Shown here one piece after another: positions 1-14,000 of a DNA stretch of 64,000 nt (the stretch's first letter is position 1; each line of letters opens with the position of its first letter). The notes below the pieces were generated by a model. That model did not search any database. It saw only the letters and a program-made list of their open reading frames with translations, and had not been told where the DNA came from. Location of the stretch: the NCBI GenBank assembly GCA_964247055.1, contig OZ176054.1:1736001-1800000 (forward strand). Reading direction: 5' to 3'. The position numbers and the translations under genes are program-made. This DNA comes from Paragordius varius (taxonomy: Eukaryota; Nematomorpha).

Positions 1-67
1 TTTTTTATGATTTCAACATAATTCCAAGCAGTAAAAACTTTAACTTACAACATTGACCATTCTTTAG

Positions 68-1309
68 ATACGATATGATGGTAGATTTCGAAACGCTAAA
101 TTTTCTTGATCCTGATTATTGGATTATTGCACCGACCAAGTTTAATGCTTATTACTGTGACGGTGTGTGTGACCCCTCTTCTTTTGGCTTACATCAGAAT
201 CCTACAAACCATGCAACTTTGCAAGGGATGGTTTACATTGATATCAAGAACGTTGCTTCAAGTAATTTATAAAATTCTTCATTTAGTTTAACTCAACAAC
301 AATTTTATAATCGTTAAGAGCATAATTATATGATTAAATAGTAACCGTTACTATTTGAAAATATATATGTTACATAAATATTTAAAATATACAATAGTTT
401 CTGAGCTGAAAGTAGTTCGAATTCCAATTCTCCCGTCATTTTTAACTAATTTTAATAAACAATGTTGCTAACGTCATATCAGAAAACCCAAAATATTATT
501 TGAAAAAAAGATTAATAGTATAAAATTATCATATAAAACGAGAATTTAATCTGGAAAACGGATTTTTCTTCAAAATGCAAAAGACAGAGATTTACAAATT
601 TATATCATTCATTTTTGAAATTAGCATGTGTTTCCTAATAAACCATAATGAAATAATTTTGAAACCAGCTGAATTATAAGGAAATTTTTTTAGCCAATAT
701 CATAGTAAAAATTTATTTCGTTGACAAAGTAAATGGTTTTACAAAAAAATTAGGATTGTTTATCCTTTTACACAAACAATATCTTTTAAATTAAACAAAT
801 AATAGTCTATTTTTATTCAGTGAAAAAATATTATTTAAATTTCAAAACATTTCAGTGCGGTATTTAAAAATTTTTTTTGTTGATTGCAATGGAATAAAAT
901 ATCTTATTTCACTATTTACTGATTAAAAACAATTGTTAAATAAAGAAATATATACTGAAGGCCAAAATATTCAATCTCTAAGATTTTAATCATTAATTTT
1001 ATTTATTACATAGATCAAATACCTAAAACTATGGACAATACAACAAACACATCTTCTTATGCGTCGTCCGTAAATTATGCAATTCCTTCAAATAAAAGTC
1101 ACCCAATTAATAATCCGGCGGATAAAATAAACGATTTGAAGTCCCAAAAATTGAAACCTGAAAATCTTTCAATACCATTAAAACCGCCCCTTCCATGTTG
1201 TGTTCCCAGCAAATTAGAACCTTTAACGGTTCTCTATTACGATCGGCAAAGAAATGTGGTCCTTAAAACTTTCCACGATATGATAGCTTCAAACTGTGGA
1301 TGTCAATAA
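68..1309 (+). CDS. TGF-beta superfamily ligand, last two coding exons (3' part of gene)
   Basis: Secreted growth factor of the TGF-beta/BMP/nodal family; only the C-terminal part of the cystine-knot domain is in the window. Exons 68-261 and 1014-1309 join across a phase-1 intron (donor GTAATT, acceptor TACATAG). The first exon carries the finger-1 motif WIIAPTKFNAYYCDGVC and NPTNHATLQ; the second carries PCCVPSKLEPLTVLYY and ends in SNCGCQ, so the CxGxC, CC and CxC knot cysteines and the interchain cysteine are kept. FNAYYC with PTNHA resembles nodal/BMP-type members, but I cannot place it in a subfamily. Odd: about 60 extra residues, rich in Ser/Asn/Pro, with four N-glycosylation sequons and no cysteine, lie between the helix and the CC pair. 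The acceptor TTCTTTAG at 60-67 shows that exons upstream are missing, including the propeptide, furin site and first knot cysteine. The stop codon lies inside an AATAAA hexamer. Confidence 0.93.
262..1013 (+). other. Intron of the TGF-beta ligand gene
   Basis: Bounded by GTAATT at 262 and TTATTACATAG ending at 1013; phase 1. AT-rich, with no reading frame or inverted repeat that I could recognise. Confidence 0.8.
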
Positions 1310-2071
1310 ATTTTCATTTAAATATTGTTTATATTTATATTAACATTTCACTTCATTACGTTTTCGCTTTTTTGAACGCGTTAACATCGTGAGAGGTAGT
1401 TTTTTAGTCCAGAGCTTAAAGTAGTAAAAAAACTACTGGTTCAAAAGTTGTTTTGGTCAAAATTTAATCATCAAACCCTCTTTCCTTGTATTAGATATTT
1501 ATATTTTTATAGTTTTTAACTTCTATAGCCCCGAATTCGGATAGCTTTAAAAAGAGTAAACAAACAGTTGGTGTTAAAATCAATGACTATCAAATGTTTT
1601 CTGGTAAATCCAATTCAAAACCTATATAAAGTTAAATATTTTTAACCAAAATACCCATTTGTCTATAGTATAGTAATAGCAAATCAAAAATATTTATGAA
1701 AAAAATGATGGGGAAAAAGTATGAGATGAGTTTCTACAATTTTATATTTTTTTAGAAAATTTTTGCATCTTACTAAAGGCTAAAAATGGCATACTTTTAT
1801 AATGACCTAATGCTATAAATATATTTTAAAATATTTTATTTTAAAAGGCCCTGGGTTATAAACTACCCAAAAAGTAGCGAAGCGTTAAATTCCGCTTCTT
1901 TGAAATATTTCAATTTTTTACACATAGATATATTTTCTATCAATCATCGCGATTTGGGAAATAAAATTTATTTAAATATTAAATAATTTGCCCCAATCAC
2001 CGTACACAAAAAAATAATTTAATATTAAATATATTATCGAACACAAAGTTATTCTCGTATATGAAGAAGTC
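1310..2071. other. Convergent intergenic region between the TGF-beta and AP-3 beta genes
   Basis: A 762-bp gap between two stop codons that face each other. A minus-strand AATAAA at 1972-1967 lies about 100 bp beyond the AP-3 beta stop and is a plausible poly(A) signal. An AATAAA overlapping the TGF-beta stop could serve the other gene. No other feature was seen. Confidence 0.6.
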
Positions 2072-5000
2072 TCAAAGCACAATTTTTTCATCCAAACATT
2101 GGGAAATGGCCGTTGATAACTCTTTTAGGATTATGTCACTTAACATGACTTGAGAACAGTAAGTTTTTAGCGTACAAGTAGATTGTGTTACACTTAGGTT
2201 AAACAACACCAAGGATTCAGATTTTATAGTTTTTGCGCTAAATGACATATTAAAAGTGTTATTGTTGTTGTTAGAAATTTTTTCCTTTGATGTTGTTTCA
2301 ACAGCGGCGTTCGTATCGTAGTAAGAAGAGGGATCGATTTGTACAAGCAGAGATTCCGGGCAAAAATAGGCATTAAAATGTTTTAGTATGGTCCAATAAA
2401 GTTGTTTAACGCTTGGTGTGTTGGCAAATACGGTTTTAGCATCAAATTCCATGCCATGTTTCGGCGGCCTCAATAAATATGAATGAGATATATCACGTAA
2501 TTGTCCAATATCGGTAAACAAATCGTTAGACACTGAGAGAGGTATTGGTAATGTTTGGGTTGATTGATGCATCATACCAGTTAATTTTTCTAACATAAAT
2601 TATAAAATTAAAGATTACAAATCTCTCGATATATTTCTCAAAATTCTTAAGGCATTGACAGATAAATTAATATAATTTGATACGTTTATGACGTGGAATG
2701 TAAATTCTAATAAAAAATTAAATATAAAAAATTTTGATGAGTTTTCCATTATAAATATAAATATGGAAAATCGGATTTTAAATGCGATAAAAATTTATTA
2801 ATTATTTTTCGTTTTCAGCATAGTAAAAAATAAAATTATATAGGCAAAATCTAAAAACTGAAAAACAAATGTTTTTTTTAATAAGGACATAATATTTTAA
2901 AATACTTATTAATCTCAATGATTACACAATGGTAAAAGTTTATACATCCAAATCCTATAACTTTCAAACCAAAAACAATAAGTTATATTTAAAAATTGGG
3001 GGCTAAAAAAGATAAATAATTTTGTCTTTGTAAGAATTAAATTTTGTGCAATTGACATTTATAGCGATAAATTAAGTAATTACTCGATTCGGCATAAAAG
3101 TCTGATTGATTCATAATGATGGGTAGAATTTGTTCTCCTAGGGGTGCCTGTATCCTACATTCAGCTTTAACATTTTCATATATGGTATCTTGGCTGTTTT
3201 CACCCAGATTTTTTTTTCCAACTACGTCAGATTTTTTAGTCCTAAATTTTAGGTTAAAAGCGAATGGACAGACACTCTCCTTAAAATCTATTCCCATATT
3301 CGTATGAACACATTGACCCGGTAAGATTGATGCTATTATATAAATAATGTTTGTACATTTCAATAAATAAGAATTATTATAATAATTTATTGATTCTGGA
3401 TTAAAAATCTATAAATATAGACATACTTATTTGGTAAAATGGGTAACATGACATACCAATCGTTTCGGCCTAAAAAACAAAAATAAATGTAATGATATTG
3501 ACAACTTTATAAAAAAGATTTTTTAGAGATAAACACTGGAAAAAAATTAAATTTAAAGAAAAAAGGTAAAAATTAAAGAAATATTTATCCATGATAGTTT
3601 CCATGTAACCTAAATAATTACAATTGTCAAATTCTTTATTTTACAACTCAAAACAAATATGGGTCAAACATAAAAGCACTAGGTTTTTAAAAATGTGTGG
3701 TTGATTTTTACATTAGTGTTAAAAAACAAATATTTATTTACCTTATCAAATACTAATCCTTCAATGATAGAGTTTGAACCATCATCACCTTGTTTGAGAT
3801 TATTGGTGAATTTTAATTCCACATTCAACATATGAGAGTTTGCCATATGAACTTTTCGACTAAACTTGAATGCGATTGACAAGGGTGAAGTTTTTGTGGA
3901 AAAACTCAGTTCTTGCCCTCCGCCAGTAGATGAATTATTTAGAGATTTAAAAAATTGGATTGTATCCAAAGGAGTATAGTCAGTTTTGATGTAAAATGGT
4001 CGTAAACATTTCTGTATATGTATAAAAAGATTTATTTTTAGTTGTTCCGTTATAATTTGTATGGTTATATGGCATATTATGTAAATATATTAGTAATCGA
4101 AAATTTTACTATACATATTTTTGCATATTAAAAAAATACCATGAAACTGTATATACTATTATTTAGAGAACTATATGTTTAGGTTAATTAAAATGCAGAT
4201 AATCAAACCAATATTTTAGCTAGTCAAACGTAAAAATACGTTATTAAAAAAATACGTCCTATAACAGAACACATATTTGTAAATAATTTACCAAAATACA
4301 TTGTTTCAAGCAGAAAAACTATTATCATATATTTAAAATTTTCTAATTTAAAAGATTCGAAATGAAATAACTTGGTAGCTGTTTTGGCTAGTTTTTCTAT
4401 CACTTTGTTTATCTATATTTTCAGTTTTTAATGGGGTTAGTAGGGGAGATGTTGAAGATATATTAAAAGCATTACTACTTTGGTTTGATAATGAATTCTC
4501 AAGATTTGTGGTGTAATCGTTAATGATATTACCAGTTCCAAACCCATTCGAAATGTCCAAATCAAGTAAAAGGGCATCAATATTTGACATTGTAGGCTAC
4601 ATTACACAAAAAAAACCCCAAAAAATTATATAGGTTCGAAAGTTTAAATTTAAGTGATATAGGATTATGCTAAATATATATATATATATATATATATATG
4701 ATTTTTTAAGAAAAGTTATTAATATATATTTAAATAACTAAGTGATTAAAACAATTCCAAATGTTTGAATTACTTTGGTGGTGGATGAGTCATTTCCTTT
4801 TTCTTGCTTATTTTCAAGTTTCTCACTAGGTTCTATGATATATTTATAAATATATATATATAATACCTCACATTTAAAAATATAGATGTAGGCAAAGTTA
4901 TAATATAAGTAACATTTTACACCCAAAATAATCAATTAATCACATTCATATTTCATAATAAAGTCTTTTTTATAGCACACAACAAATTTTGTTAAAAAAT

Positions 5001-8000
5001 ATGTATATAATAATAATAATAATATGTTAAAAAAAATTAAATTTTATTAAATATTCAAAAAAATATACTTTTTGTGAATGATGCCATTTCATCAAACATA
5101 GATTCCGAAGAAGTACTATTTCCATGTTTAATTGAATCGCCCTCTTCCTCACCATCCGAACTAAAAAATTCTACATTTTTTTTGCAAGGGAAAAAATTAT
5201 TTTGTTAACTAGGGAAAATAATCAAAAAATAGCAAATATAATATATTAATAAAACGCAATCATTACAGTAAAAATAAAAAAACAGAGATAATTGGTTAAA
5301 TAATACAAAGAAAGAGTTAATACAAAAAATCAATTATTAAAAAAATTAAATAGTGATCATGGACGTATATAATAACCAAAAAATATGAAAAAAATTTATA
5401 TAAATAAAATCACGCGTTCCCAACTTTGATTTGATTTTTAGTAATAAATTTTTTTATATAACATTTTAACATCTTTTGTTAAACTGTATTTTATACCCTC
5501 AACAGACTTTTGTATGTTATTCGCTTTAGATTTTACAATAATTTTCCCCCCTTCTTTCGAATCGTATTCAGATTGACTTTCATCCGAGCTAAGAGATTCA
5601 AAAAACTTTTCATATTCTAAAAATAAATTAAGTAAATAAAATTTTGGCTACTTAACATTTTATATTATCGCTTTTTTATAAAAAGATTATATTCACTAAG
5701 GTAATATAATTAATTAGAATAATGAAATTATATCCAGGAGGACAAAACGTAAGATAAAGACAATTTTTTTTCAAAAAACAATCAAACTTTTTAAAACCTT
5801 AATCTGTCCCATAAAAATCGTTTAATTACAATCGAAAAATATATAATTCCTTGCGTAACCAATTTACATCTCTATTTTTTACTTTGGAGTATAAAACATT
5901 ATTGACTTATATTTAAAAAATCAACATTTTGAAAGTATGGTTGCCCTTTAAAAAATAATATTTGTCTTCATATTTATACGTTTTGTACGTACGAATTTCA
6001 ATTTTTACTGTAATTAACATAATAATATAAAAAAGCAATGTAATCTGTATAAAATTTGGTCACATTAATCTATAAATACTAAAAATTACCACAATTAAGC
6101 GGAAATGAAAGATAAATATTTTGGATACTTTTTCCCATATTAACAAATCGAAAATACAATGATAAATAGGTTTACTTAAACAAAATTACAATATATGAAA
6201 TTTGAGCTAAGATGCGACAAATTTATTTAAAATCAAATAAAATCAATATTTTTATATTTAGTTCAGATGTTTAACACAAATATCTTCACGGCTGCTTTGA
6301 TAATTTTTGTTTTTTTTATTTATTTTGAGCCCAAATTCGGATGATCTATCTTCAAAACAATCATAAATTTTTAATTGAAATTTTATATTTTTAAAACATA
6401 TTTTTTAGAGCACTTTTGCGCCTTTTATTAAAGCTTATGTGTTACTTCGCAAAATAGTTTTTTAGGGATGATTTGAAACCATGCTAGAATAAGTTAAAAA
6501 ATTTTATTACATAAGTGTAAGTAAATGTAATTTTAAACCTTCTTTGGTGCTAAGAATATTTACATCTTTTCCACTATTGTTTCGTTTAGATTTTCCTTTG
6601 GATTGATTGCTTTTTGTTAATACTGTCCCTGATTTATTGGTATCTTCATCGTTTTCATGGAAATATTCTGGGTTTGCTTCCTCACCCCTTTCATATCTAA
6701 TATATATACATATAGCAAAAATTTAATTTGCACAGTCAAAATGAAAAAAACTACACATTTTAAAGTAAAGACAACCATATTTTTAGACCTAATTATTTTT
6801 AATTTTAAAACTCATCGTTTTATGTATATAGGAAAATAAGGGAATAGAGATGTAAATTGGTAACATAACACTTAAATGTATATTTCGAAATTATGATATT
6901 TGGTTTTGTCTTTTATTGTCCGTTAATTTCCACTTTACTGCTAAAAAAAAGTTTTTTAAAATGCCAAGTTTTTTACGAAACTCATTAGTTTGTGGGTATG
7001 GAGGAGCCATCATAATATGCCAAAGTAATAAAAAGTCAAATTTATTCATGTTTACACATAATATATAAGTCTTATTGACAAAAAACCGCATATTAATTGG
7101 AATTTATCATATAATTGTGTATTAAACCATCCAATCTCTATTTTCATATCATAAATTAAATTGTATATAATATAATATACCATTTACAATCAATTTCACC
7201 CTTAAACAATTCAAATTCACCCTTAAACAATTCAAATTTACCCTTGAACAATTCAAATTCACCCTCGAACAATTCAAATTCACCCTCAAATAAAATATAT
7301 GTTTTTTAAGATTAAAAATTACCTATATTTTATATATTTTTCAAAAATAAAAGTTTTGTCTTAAATTAAAATAATACTGAAAAAATAATAAACTATACCA
7401 TAAACATATATTTCATATTAATAATGAATTATACTAGTTCGAAAACACATAATTTATTTTTAGGGTGAATTTGAATTGTTCAAGGGTGAGTTTGAATTGT
7501 TCGAGGGTGAATTTGATTTGTTCAAGGTTGAATTTGAACTGTAAATGGTATATTAAATCAACAAAAACCTTGATGATGTTTCATTATATGGGCCGCCATT
7601 TTCTATGGCGTATGATGTGGGGGTAGGTGCAGGCGAGGGTGGACTCAAAGCCCACCAATCTTCCACGGTATAACTGCTTAGGATATCATCTTTATTTTCT
7701 CCATCTATCAATATATTGTCATTGTTTAATAGCGTTTTTCCTGCATTTTCATTTACATTTTCATTCTGTTCAATATTTTCCGTACAAAATTTTGAATCTG
7801 GCTGCTCGAGAAGGTTGTTTTGCTGGTTACTTGATGACACATTTTGATAATCTATAGCGACACATAAATCCCGATACCCTTCAACTCTAATGGCAATGGT
7901 AGGCAAATAGAAAATTAAAACTATGATTTACGGCACTATTAAGCAAAGCAGTGGTTTAAAAGAGTGTTCTTTAATTTAACATTCATGTAAATATCTCCTC

Positions 8001-11000
8001 CTCAGTAAAGGACTAAATTACATGATTTTTATGCTGCTTTTAATGGTTAGAATTGGTTAAATCATTTTACAACAATTTCTTTTTATAATATGTTTAAAAG
8101 AATATCATAATCTGTAAACAATTGCGGTTCGCTAGATTTAAATTTTCCTACATTTGTAGAAGTAAAAAAAGGCTAGGTAGAGAGTGTATAATACCTACCT
8201 AGTTTGTAAGTAATGCGATAAACTTCCAAGTTGATAAGGTGATATATAATTGTTGTAATCAGTATCTTGGCCAATGCGTTTGCCAGAATTTTCTACATTT
8301 AGATGATCTATACCATTCTCTTTGTTAACAACATTTCTGTTTTCAAACGGTATAAGATTGCCTTTGTTGCTATTATTGAATAAACTAAATGTGTGTAGTA
8401 ACCAATTTGTATCATCAATACCATCCCCCGTAAAACAAATGTAACGCAAGGATCTAGCTTTGTCCCTCAAATCATAAGAGAGATCATATTTTGCCAAATC
8501 GAAAATGTATCTACATACATGCAAGTATAAATAATGGTATAAAAAATATATTTATCATTTTAAAATTCATTAATAAATATAAATAATAAAAATTTTTTGT
8601 AATAATGTGTAGAACCTGGGTTGAGTTTAACTGGGGTTTCAAACAATAATAACTGCTGGTCCAACGGCTTAAAAATTTATATGCAGTTTATAACAATAAA
8701 AATATAAAAATAGCCATTTAATCATCAGTTTTATCAATTTTAATGTTATTATTGATTATTAAACATTATTCATTTTTAAATAGATTTGAAATTTAGATCA
8801 TATTTTTAATCCAATATTTTCTCTTTAACAAGTAAGTATTCAGTATTTTTCACGAGACACCTTGTGTGTATAATTTATAGATTATATCTCTAATTGAAAC
8901 CTTTCAAATACATTGCTCAGAAGATATAAACTCAGATATTTTGGACACACATCAAATAAAATTTTATTCCCACACATCCTCTAGGTAAAAAACTTAGGTG
9001 TAGACCAACTTTTAACTGCAAATAACTATAAATAAATAATCACTAAAAAGTGTTGCTCTATATAGATGATAACGCCTGAGAGGATGGCAAATATTACAGA
9101 CAGCTTCTATACGGATCTATCCATTACGCAAAAGATAATACCATTTTAGCCTCTGATTATTCAATACAATGATTGTTTCACTTGATAAATTTAAAATGTG
9201 CGTGTATCAAATTGAATTCTGGCAAATTTTATTTTAGCTATTTTCTGTAAGCTTATTTTAAGTTATTTAGTGTGGCTGGCAATAAAAAATTCGTGGGCTG
9301 TATTTTTGCAGTTTTTTAGAATAGTGAACTATGTGGAATATCAGGGATACAAATCGCCTATTATATTTGTTCATATAATCAGAAACTTATATCTGATAAA
9401 TATGACTTGATTTACATTACAAGTTTACACTCTCTAACCTCTATCCATTATGTTGATGATATGGTTTTTTCCAGACAATACAAGCTCTTACATCATAATT
9501 ATTTAAATTTTAAACATTTCGTAGTTGTATACATTACAAATTAACTTGATGATTGTTACTAATTCAGTAAAGTAATCAACGTTCATCTAATTGAAGAAAA
9601 TAATAAGCAGAATCGCATAAGCTAAATAGTGCTCAAAGGAAATCAATCCTTTAAAAAAAGGCAAATTCAGATATATATGATTAAAATACAATCTAAGCTA
9701 TAATATTTTGAGGCAAACTAATTTAACCTGGCATGAATCGATGAAAAAAAAAACCGTATTTATGAAAAAATTTATCTTATCAGTATAGCAAAAGCTCGTG
9801 GATTACAAAGCAACATACCGATTCTATGAGGGAATAACATATCATAATTCACAATTAAAGTCTATTTAAACCGGGGTCACACCCAAAATATACTCATTTC
9901 GGTTAAGGATAAAAAGATTTAAATTAATTTTCCCTTAAATAAAATATATATATATATATATCTTACTTTGTAATCAATTCTATTGTCGCGAATTGCGTAG
10001 CATTAGTATGTTTAATTTTATCTTTCCAATAGAGATACAATTGGGTTGCTAATGTCAAAGTTTGATACTTGACTAAAATATCCTAATTATAAAATGAACG
10101 AAAAAAACAGTTAATTAAAACATAAAGGCAAAACATAAAAATAAAAGACAAACTTGTTATTTAAATAACGTTAATGCATACATTTTAAACTCGATTACTT
10201 ATTTTGCAAAAAACTAAAAAATAAATAGAATAAAAAAGTATGGCTTTTAGATAATATAACCATTTTAATATTTTTTAATATTTCCTTCTTATAACTTGAT
10301 AATTTCCACTTTTCATTTATATCTCATATTTTATTAAAAATTAAATATTTGAATTTGAAATTTAAATTTTGCTAAAAATAAAAGATATAAACTTGAGCTA
10401 TAAAACACTTTGCACATAGGCGTAAAATATCGGGTAATTGCATTTCATAAGTTTTGACATCTCCATGTGACACCAAAAGCCACATAATGCACGAAACTGC
10501 TTCAGGATTTAATTTGCAATGGGCTATTATTTTATTGTATAAAATAAAATTTTGTAATATTTGCAAAAAAATTTTGAATCCAAAACAAAAAAACAAAATA
10601 TACAATTGAATGCTGTGATTGGCAAAAAAACGAAAAATAATTCAAAACAAAGGGCTTAGTATTATACAATAATAGGGCCAGTTATATATTGTATCATAAT
10701 TTTCAAATTTAAATCTATAACCCTTTTTCTCTACCACTGAGTTTTTTTCAGATTTATATAATAATCACCAACATATTAAAAAGGAAAATAATTCAAAACA
10801 AAGGGCTTAGTATACAATAATAGGGTCAGTTATAAATTTTATCATGATTTTGAGATTTAGATTATTAACCCTTAATTCTCTACCTCTGAGTTTTTTTCGA
10901 TTTGTATAATAATCACCAACATATTTTACTTTTATAGAAAAACTTACTATTAAAAAAAACTAGAAAAACTTACGATTATTTGATTCCTTCGTTGTATTAG

Positions 11001-14000
11001 TTTTGTCATTTTCTCCTTCCTGGCGACTGCGTTTCAAAGTATTATCAGCACACTCAGTTTGCAAAGTAGATTTGCAAAGTGGAATCAAATAATCTTTGAT
11101 TAGGAGTTTGGACATGCCATCAAGGATGGTTTGTTTGGAAGTTGATTTACTCTTTTTAGAACTGTTGTTGCGTCCTCCTACATTATCATAGGGGACATCA
11201 TTGGTCAATTCTGATGGCTATTATAAAAAATCAAAAACGCCCCAATAATTATTGTTTATATGCCTTTAAGTTTTAATTTTAAACTATAAAATAGTTAAAA
11301 AAATCTGCTAAGTACAAAGTCAAATTATAAATATACGCTTCCTAAATTTCGAAAAATAAATTTTAGTTCAAAAATGTCACTACATGTCAAATTATTAACA
11401 CACGCTTAAACAATTCAAATTCACTCGTGTTTTGGGGGCTAATATAACGAACGCATTATTAATAGGATATATTTCTTTATGGCATAGTTTACCATCATAT
11501 TTGTGGATTATGTTTATTGTAAACAACATAATTTTTTATTTTGTAATAATATAGTTAATTTTTAATTGATTGATATTGAAAATCAAACAAATTTTTTAGG
11601 GTCATTTGAGGTGTACATGGTATTATATGTATACATTGAAAAAATATAAAATATATGTTCACAGTAATGTAAAAAAATTATTCGTATAAGGATATTTAAA
11701 TTTGTTTTTTTTGGTAAAATAAGTAAATTATATAATTGATAAGAATTACTGATTAAGTATTTATGTATCTTATGCAATGATTATTTTTTCAAAAACTAAA
11801 ATTTTTTTTTTAATAAATATAGTGAAAAGACCAAAAATTTAATAGGTATTTAGGCTGGAATAGCAAAGTAAAGTTTTTCAATTAAAAACTGTAAACATAC
11901 TTCATCCGAAGTTCGCAACAGATTCTTGATGACAATAACGCTTTCGGACACGACACTTTCTAACAAAAATAATAATTTAAAATGAAAAATTAGTATTTAT
12001 TTACTAACAACTGTAACAATACGATAAAAATTTAAAATTACACAAAAAAAACCCCAAAAACATATATAACGTATAAAAATAAAAATATTTTAGGATAAAA
12101 AAACAAACTTTGTAAAAAACTAAGATATAAATATATGTAAATTTGTAATGCACTCAATTATTAAAATCGAATTAGTTAATATGTAGCAAATATGATAATC
12201 TATTACAAATTTTATAAATTTAATTTTTATTATGCCAAACATTTTAATGTGCATAAAGCAAAATATTCAAAAAAAAACTAAACCATTTTGTGAATGCATC
12301 AATGCCAAGAGCCCATTAATACATGTTGCTTGAATACTTGGGATAGATTGAGCACATTTTCCAATACACTTTATGGTTGTCGAAGCAAAAATTTTATCGG
12401 GATCTGTTACGTAGGACTAAAAAAACGTATTAAAAAAATAAAAAAAAATAAAAAATAACTAACAATATTGATGCCTATATTTTATAGTATCCACCATTTG
12501 GACTTTAAGAGTGTTGTTTTTTAACATGTGAAGTTGGTCCTTAAATTTTTAGTTGGTCCTTCAACTTTTTTATTTTTTTTTCAAATTATCAATCAAACCC
12601 TTTATTATTCATTTATTTATTACCATTTTTAACTTAAGGCTCTTGATTTAGTCAAAAAATTCAACCTTGTAATCAATCAGAAACCTTTGTTAAAAACATT
12701 CATAAGTTAATAATATTGTTGAATCAAAAAAATTGGTTCAAAACACAAAGGTTGTTAATGAAACATATTAGTTTTAGATAAATAAATATATAAAATAAAT
12801 AAATTATGATAACATCCATAAATAAGTTTAAGGACCAACTTGAAGCATTCAAGGACACTCTTGATATGAAATGGTATATACAAAAAAATCGTTAAATATA
12901 CCTGAAATTCACGTAGGACTAGAGGTATATTTGTTTCATTGGCTAACAAGGTAATAATTTCAAGCTATGATCCACAAAAAAATAAATTGAGAGAATTCAA
13001 TACAATTAAATTCATCAATCAATAATTGTCAAAAAAAGAGTTATGGAATCACCAAATTTAAAAATTTTATGAAGAAATAAATAATTATTAATTACCTTTT
13101 GGACTTTAATGATGGTGGCATCGCTGTGATTAATGTAAAAAGATTTTATATGGGGTTCAAACAGTTCCTACAATAATATAAACACAATGAAATATAATTT
13201 TTTACCATATACCATTCATCAAATTAACCCTATAAATAAATTATGTATTTTCGGGCTAATATAACTAATCTCATTACTATGAAATATATTTTTATGGCAT
13301 AGTTTATTATTTTTTAGGTATTACATTAATTTTTAACAGGATTTCATATTTAAAAAATATTTAAAATAAAGGTAATTTTTAATCTTAAAAAATGTTTAAT
13401 TTATTCTAGGGTGAATTTGAATTGTTTAAGGGTGAATTTTAACTGTAAATGGTATATATATATTCTAAAATAAAAAAACATACCCGATATCGCGGATTAA
13501 GGCAAAAAGTATGAATTATTTTGAGAACGATACATTCCACTTCCCTAAAATATTGTAATTTATTATCCAAAAAAATAATACAAAATACCATTTTTTTTTC
13601 AATTTAAATCTAAAAAAAGCTACCTATAAGCACGTAAAAGTCTAATAAGCGGTTTTATTAAACATGTCATTTCCTCGGGTTGAGCACAATGATAATATAA
13701 TTGAACAACGGATACTACGACCTACATTACCATACATTCAAAAATACATAAAAATATGTGATTAAATAGTAAGTTTAAAAACATATAAAAAAAAGCTTTA
13801 CAAATGTTGGTTTTAGGTATAAAATTGTTGAATATTACGGGGCTTTTTAAGTTTAAGCAATTTATGTCTACATATATACGTTTACTTATGAAAAAATAAG
13901 TAGTCTGTATGGATTTTTTTATTATTAACAAAAATATTTTGCCAATTAAAATTATATGTATTCTCTTTCTTAATTAAAAAAAATTTACAAAAGTAAATTT

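Noticed and set aside
1031-1309. A separate small gene starting at ATG 1031
   Set aside because: The frame continues upstream to an acceptor at 1013 and joins in phase to the preceding TGF-beta exon; the C-terminal half of the cystine knot cannot stand alone.
7190-7295. Regular 20-bp repeats that look at first like a CRISPR array
   Set aside because: There are no unique spacers; the units are contiguous tandem arms of a MITE, mirrored at the other end, in an animal intron.
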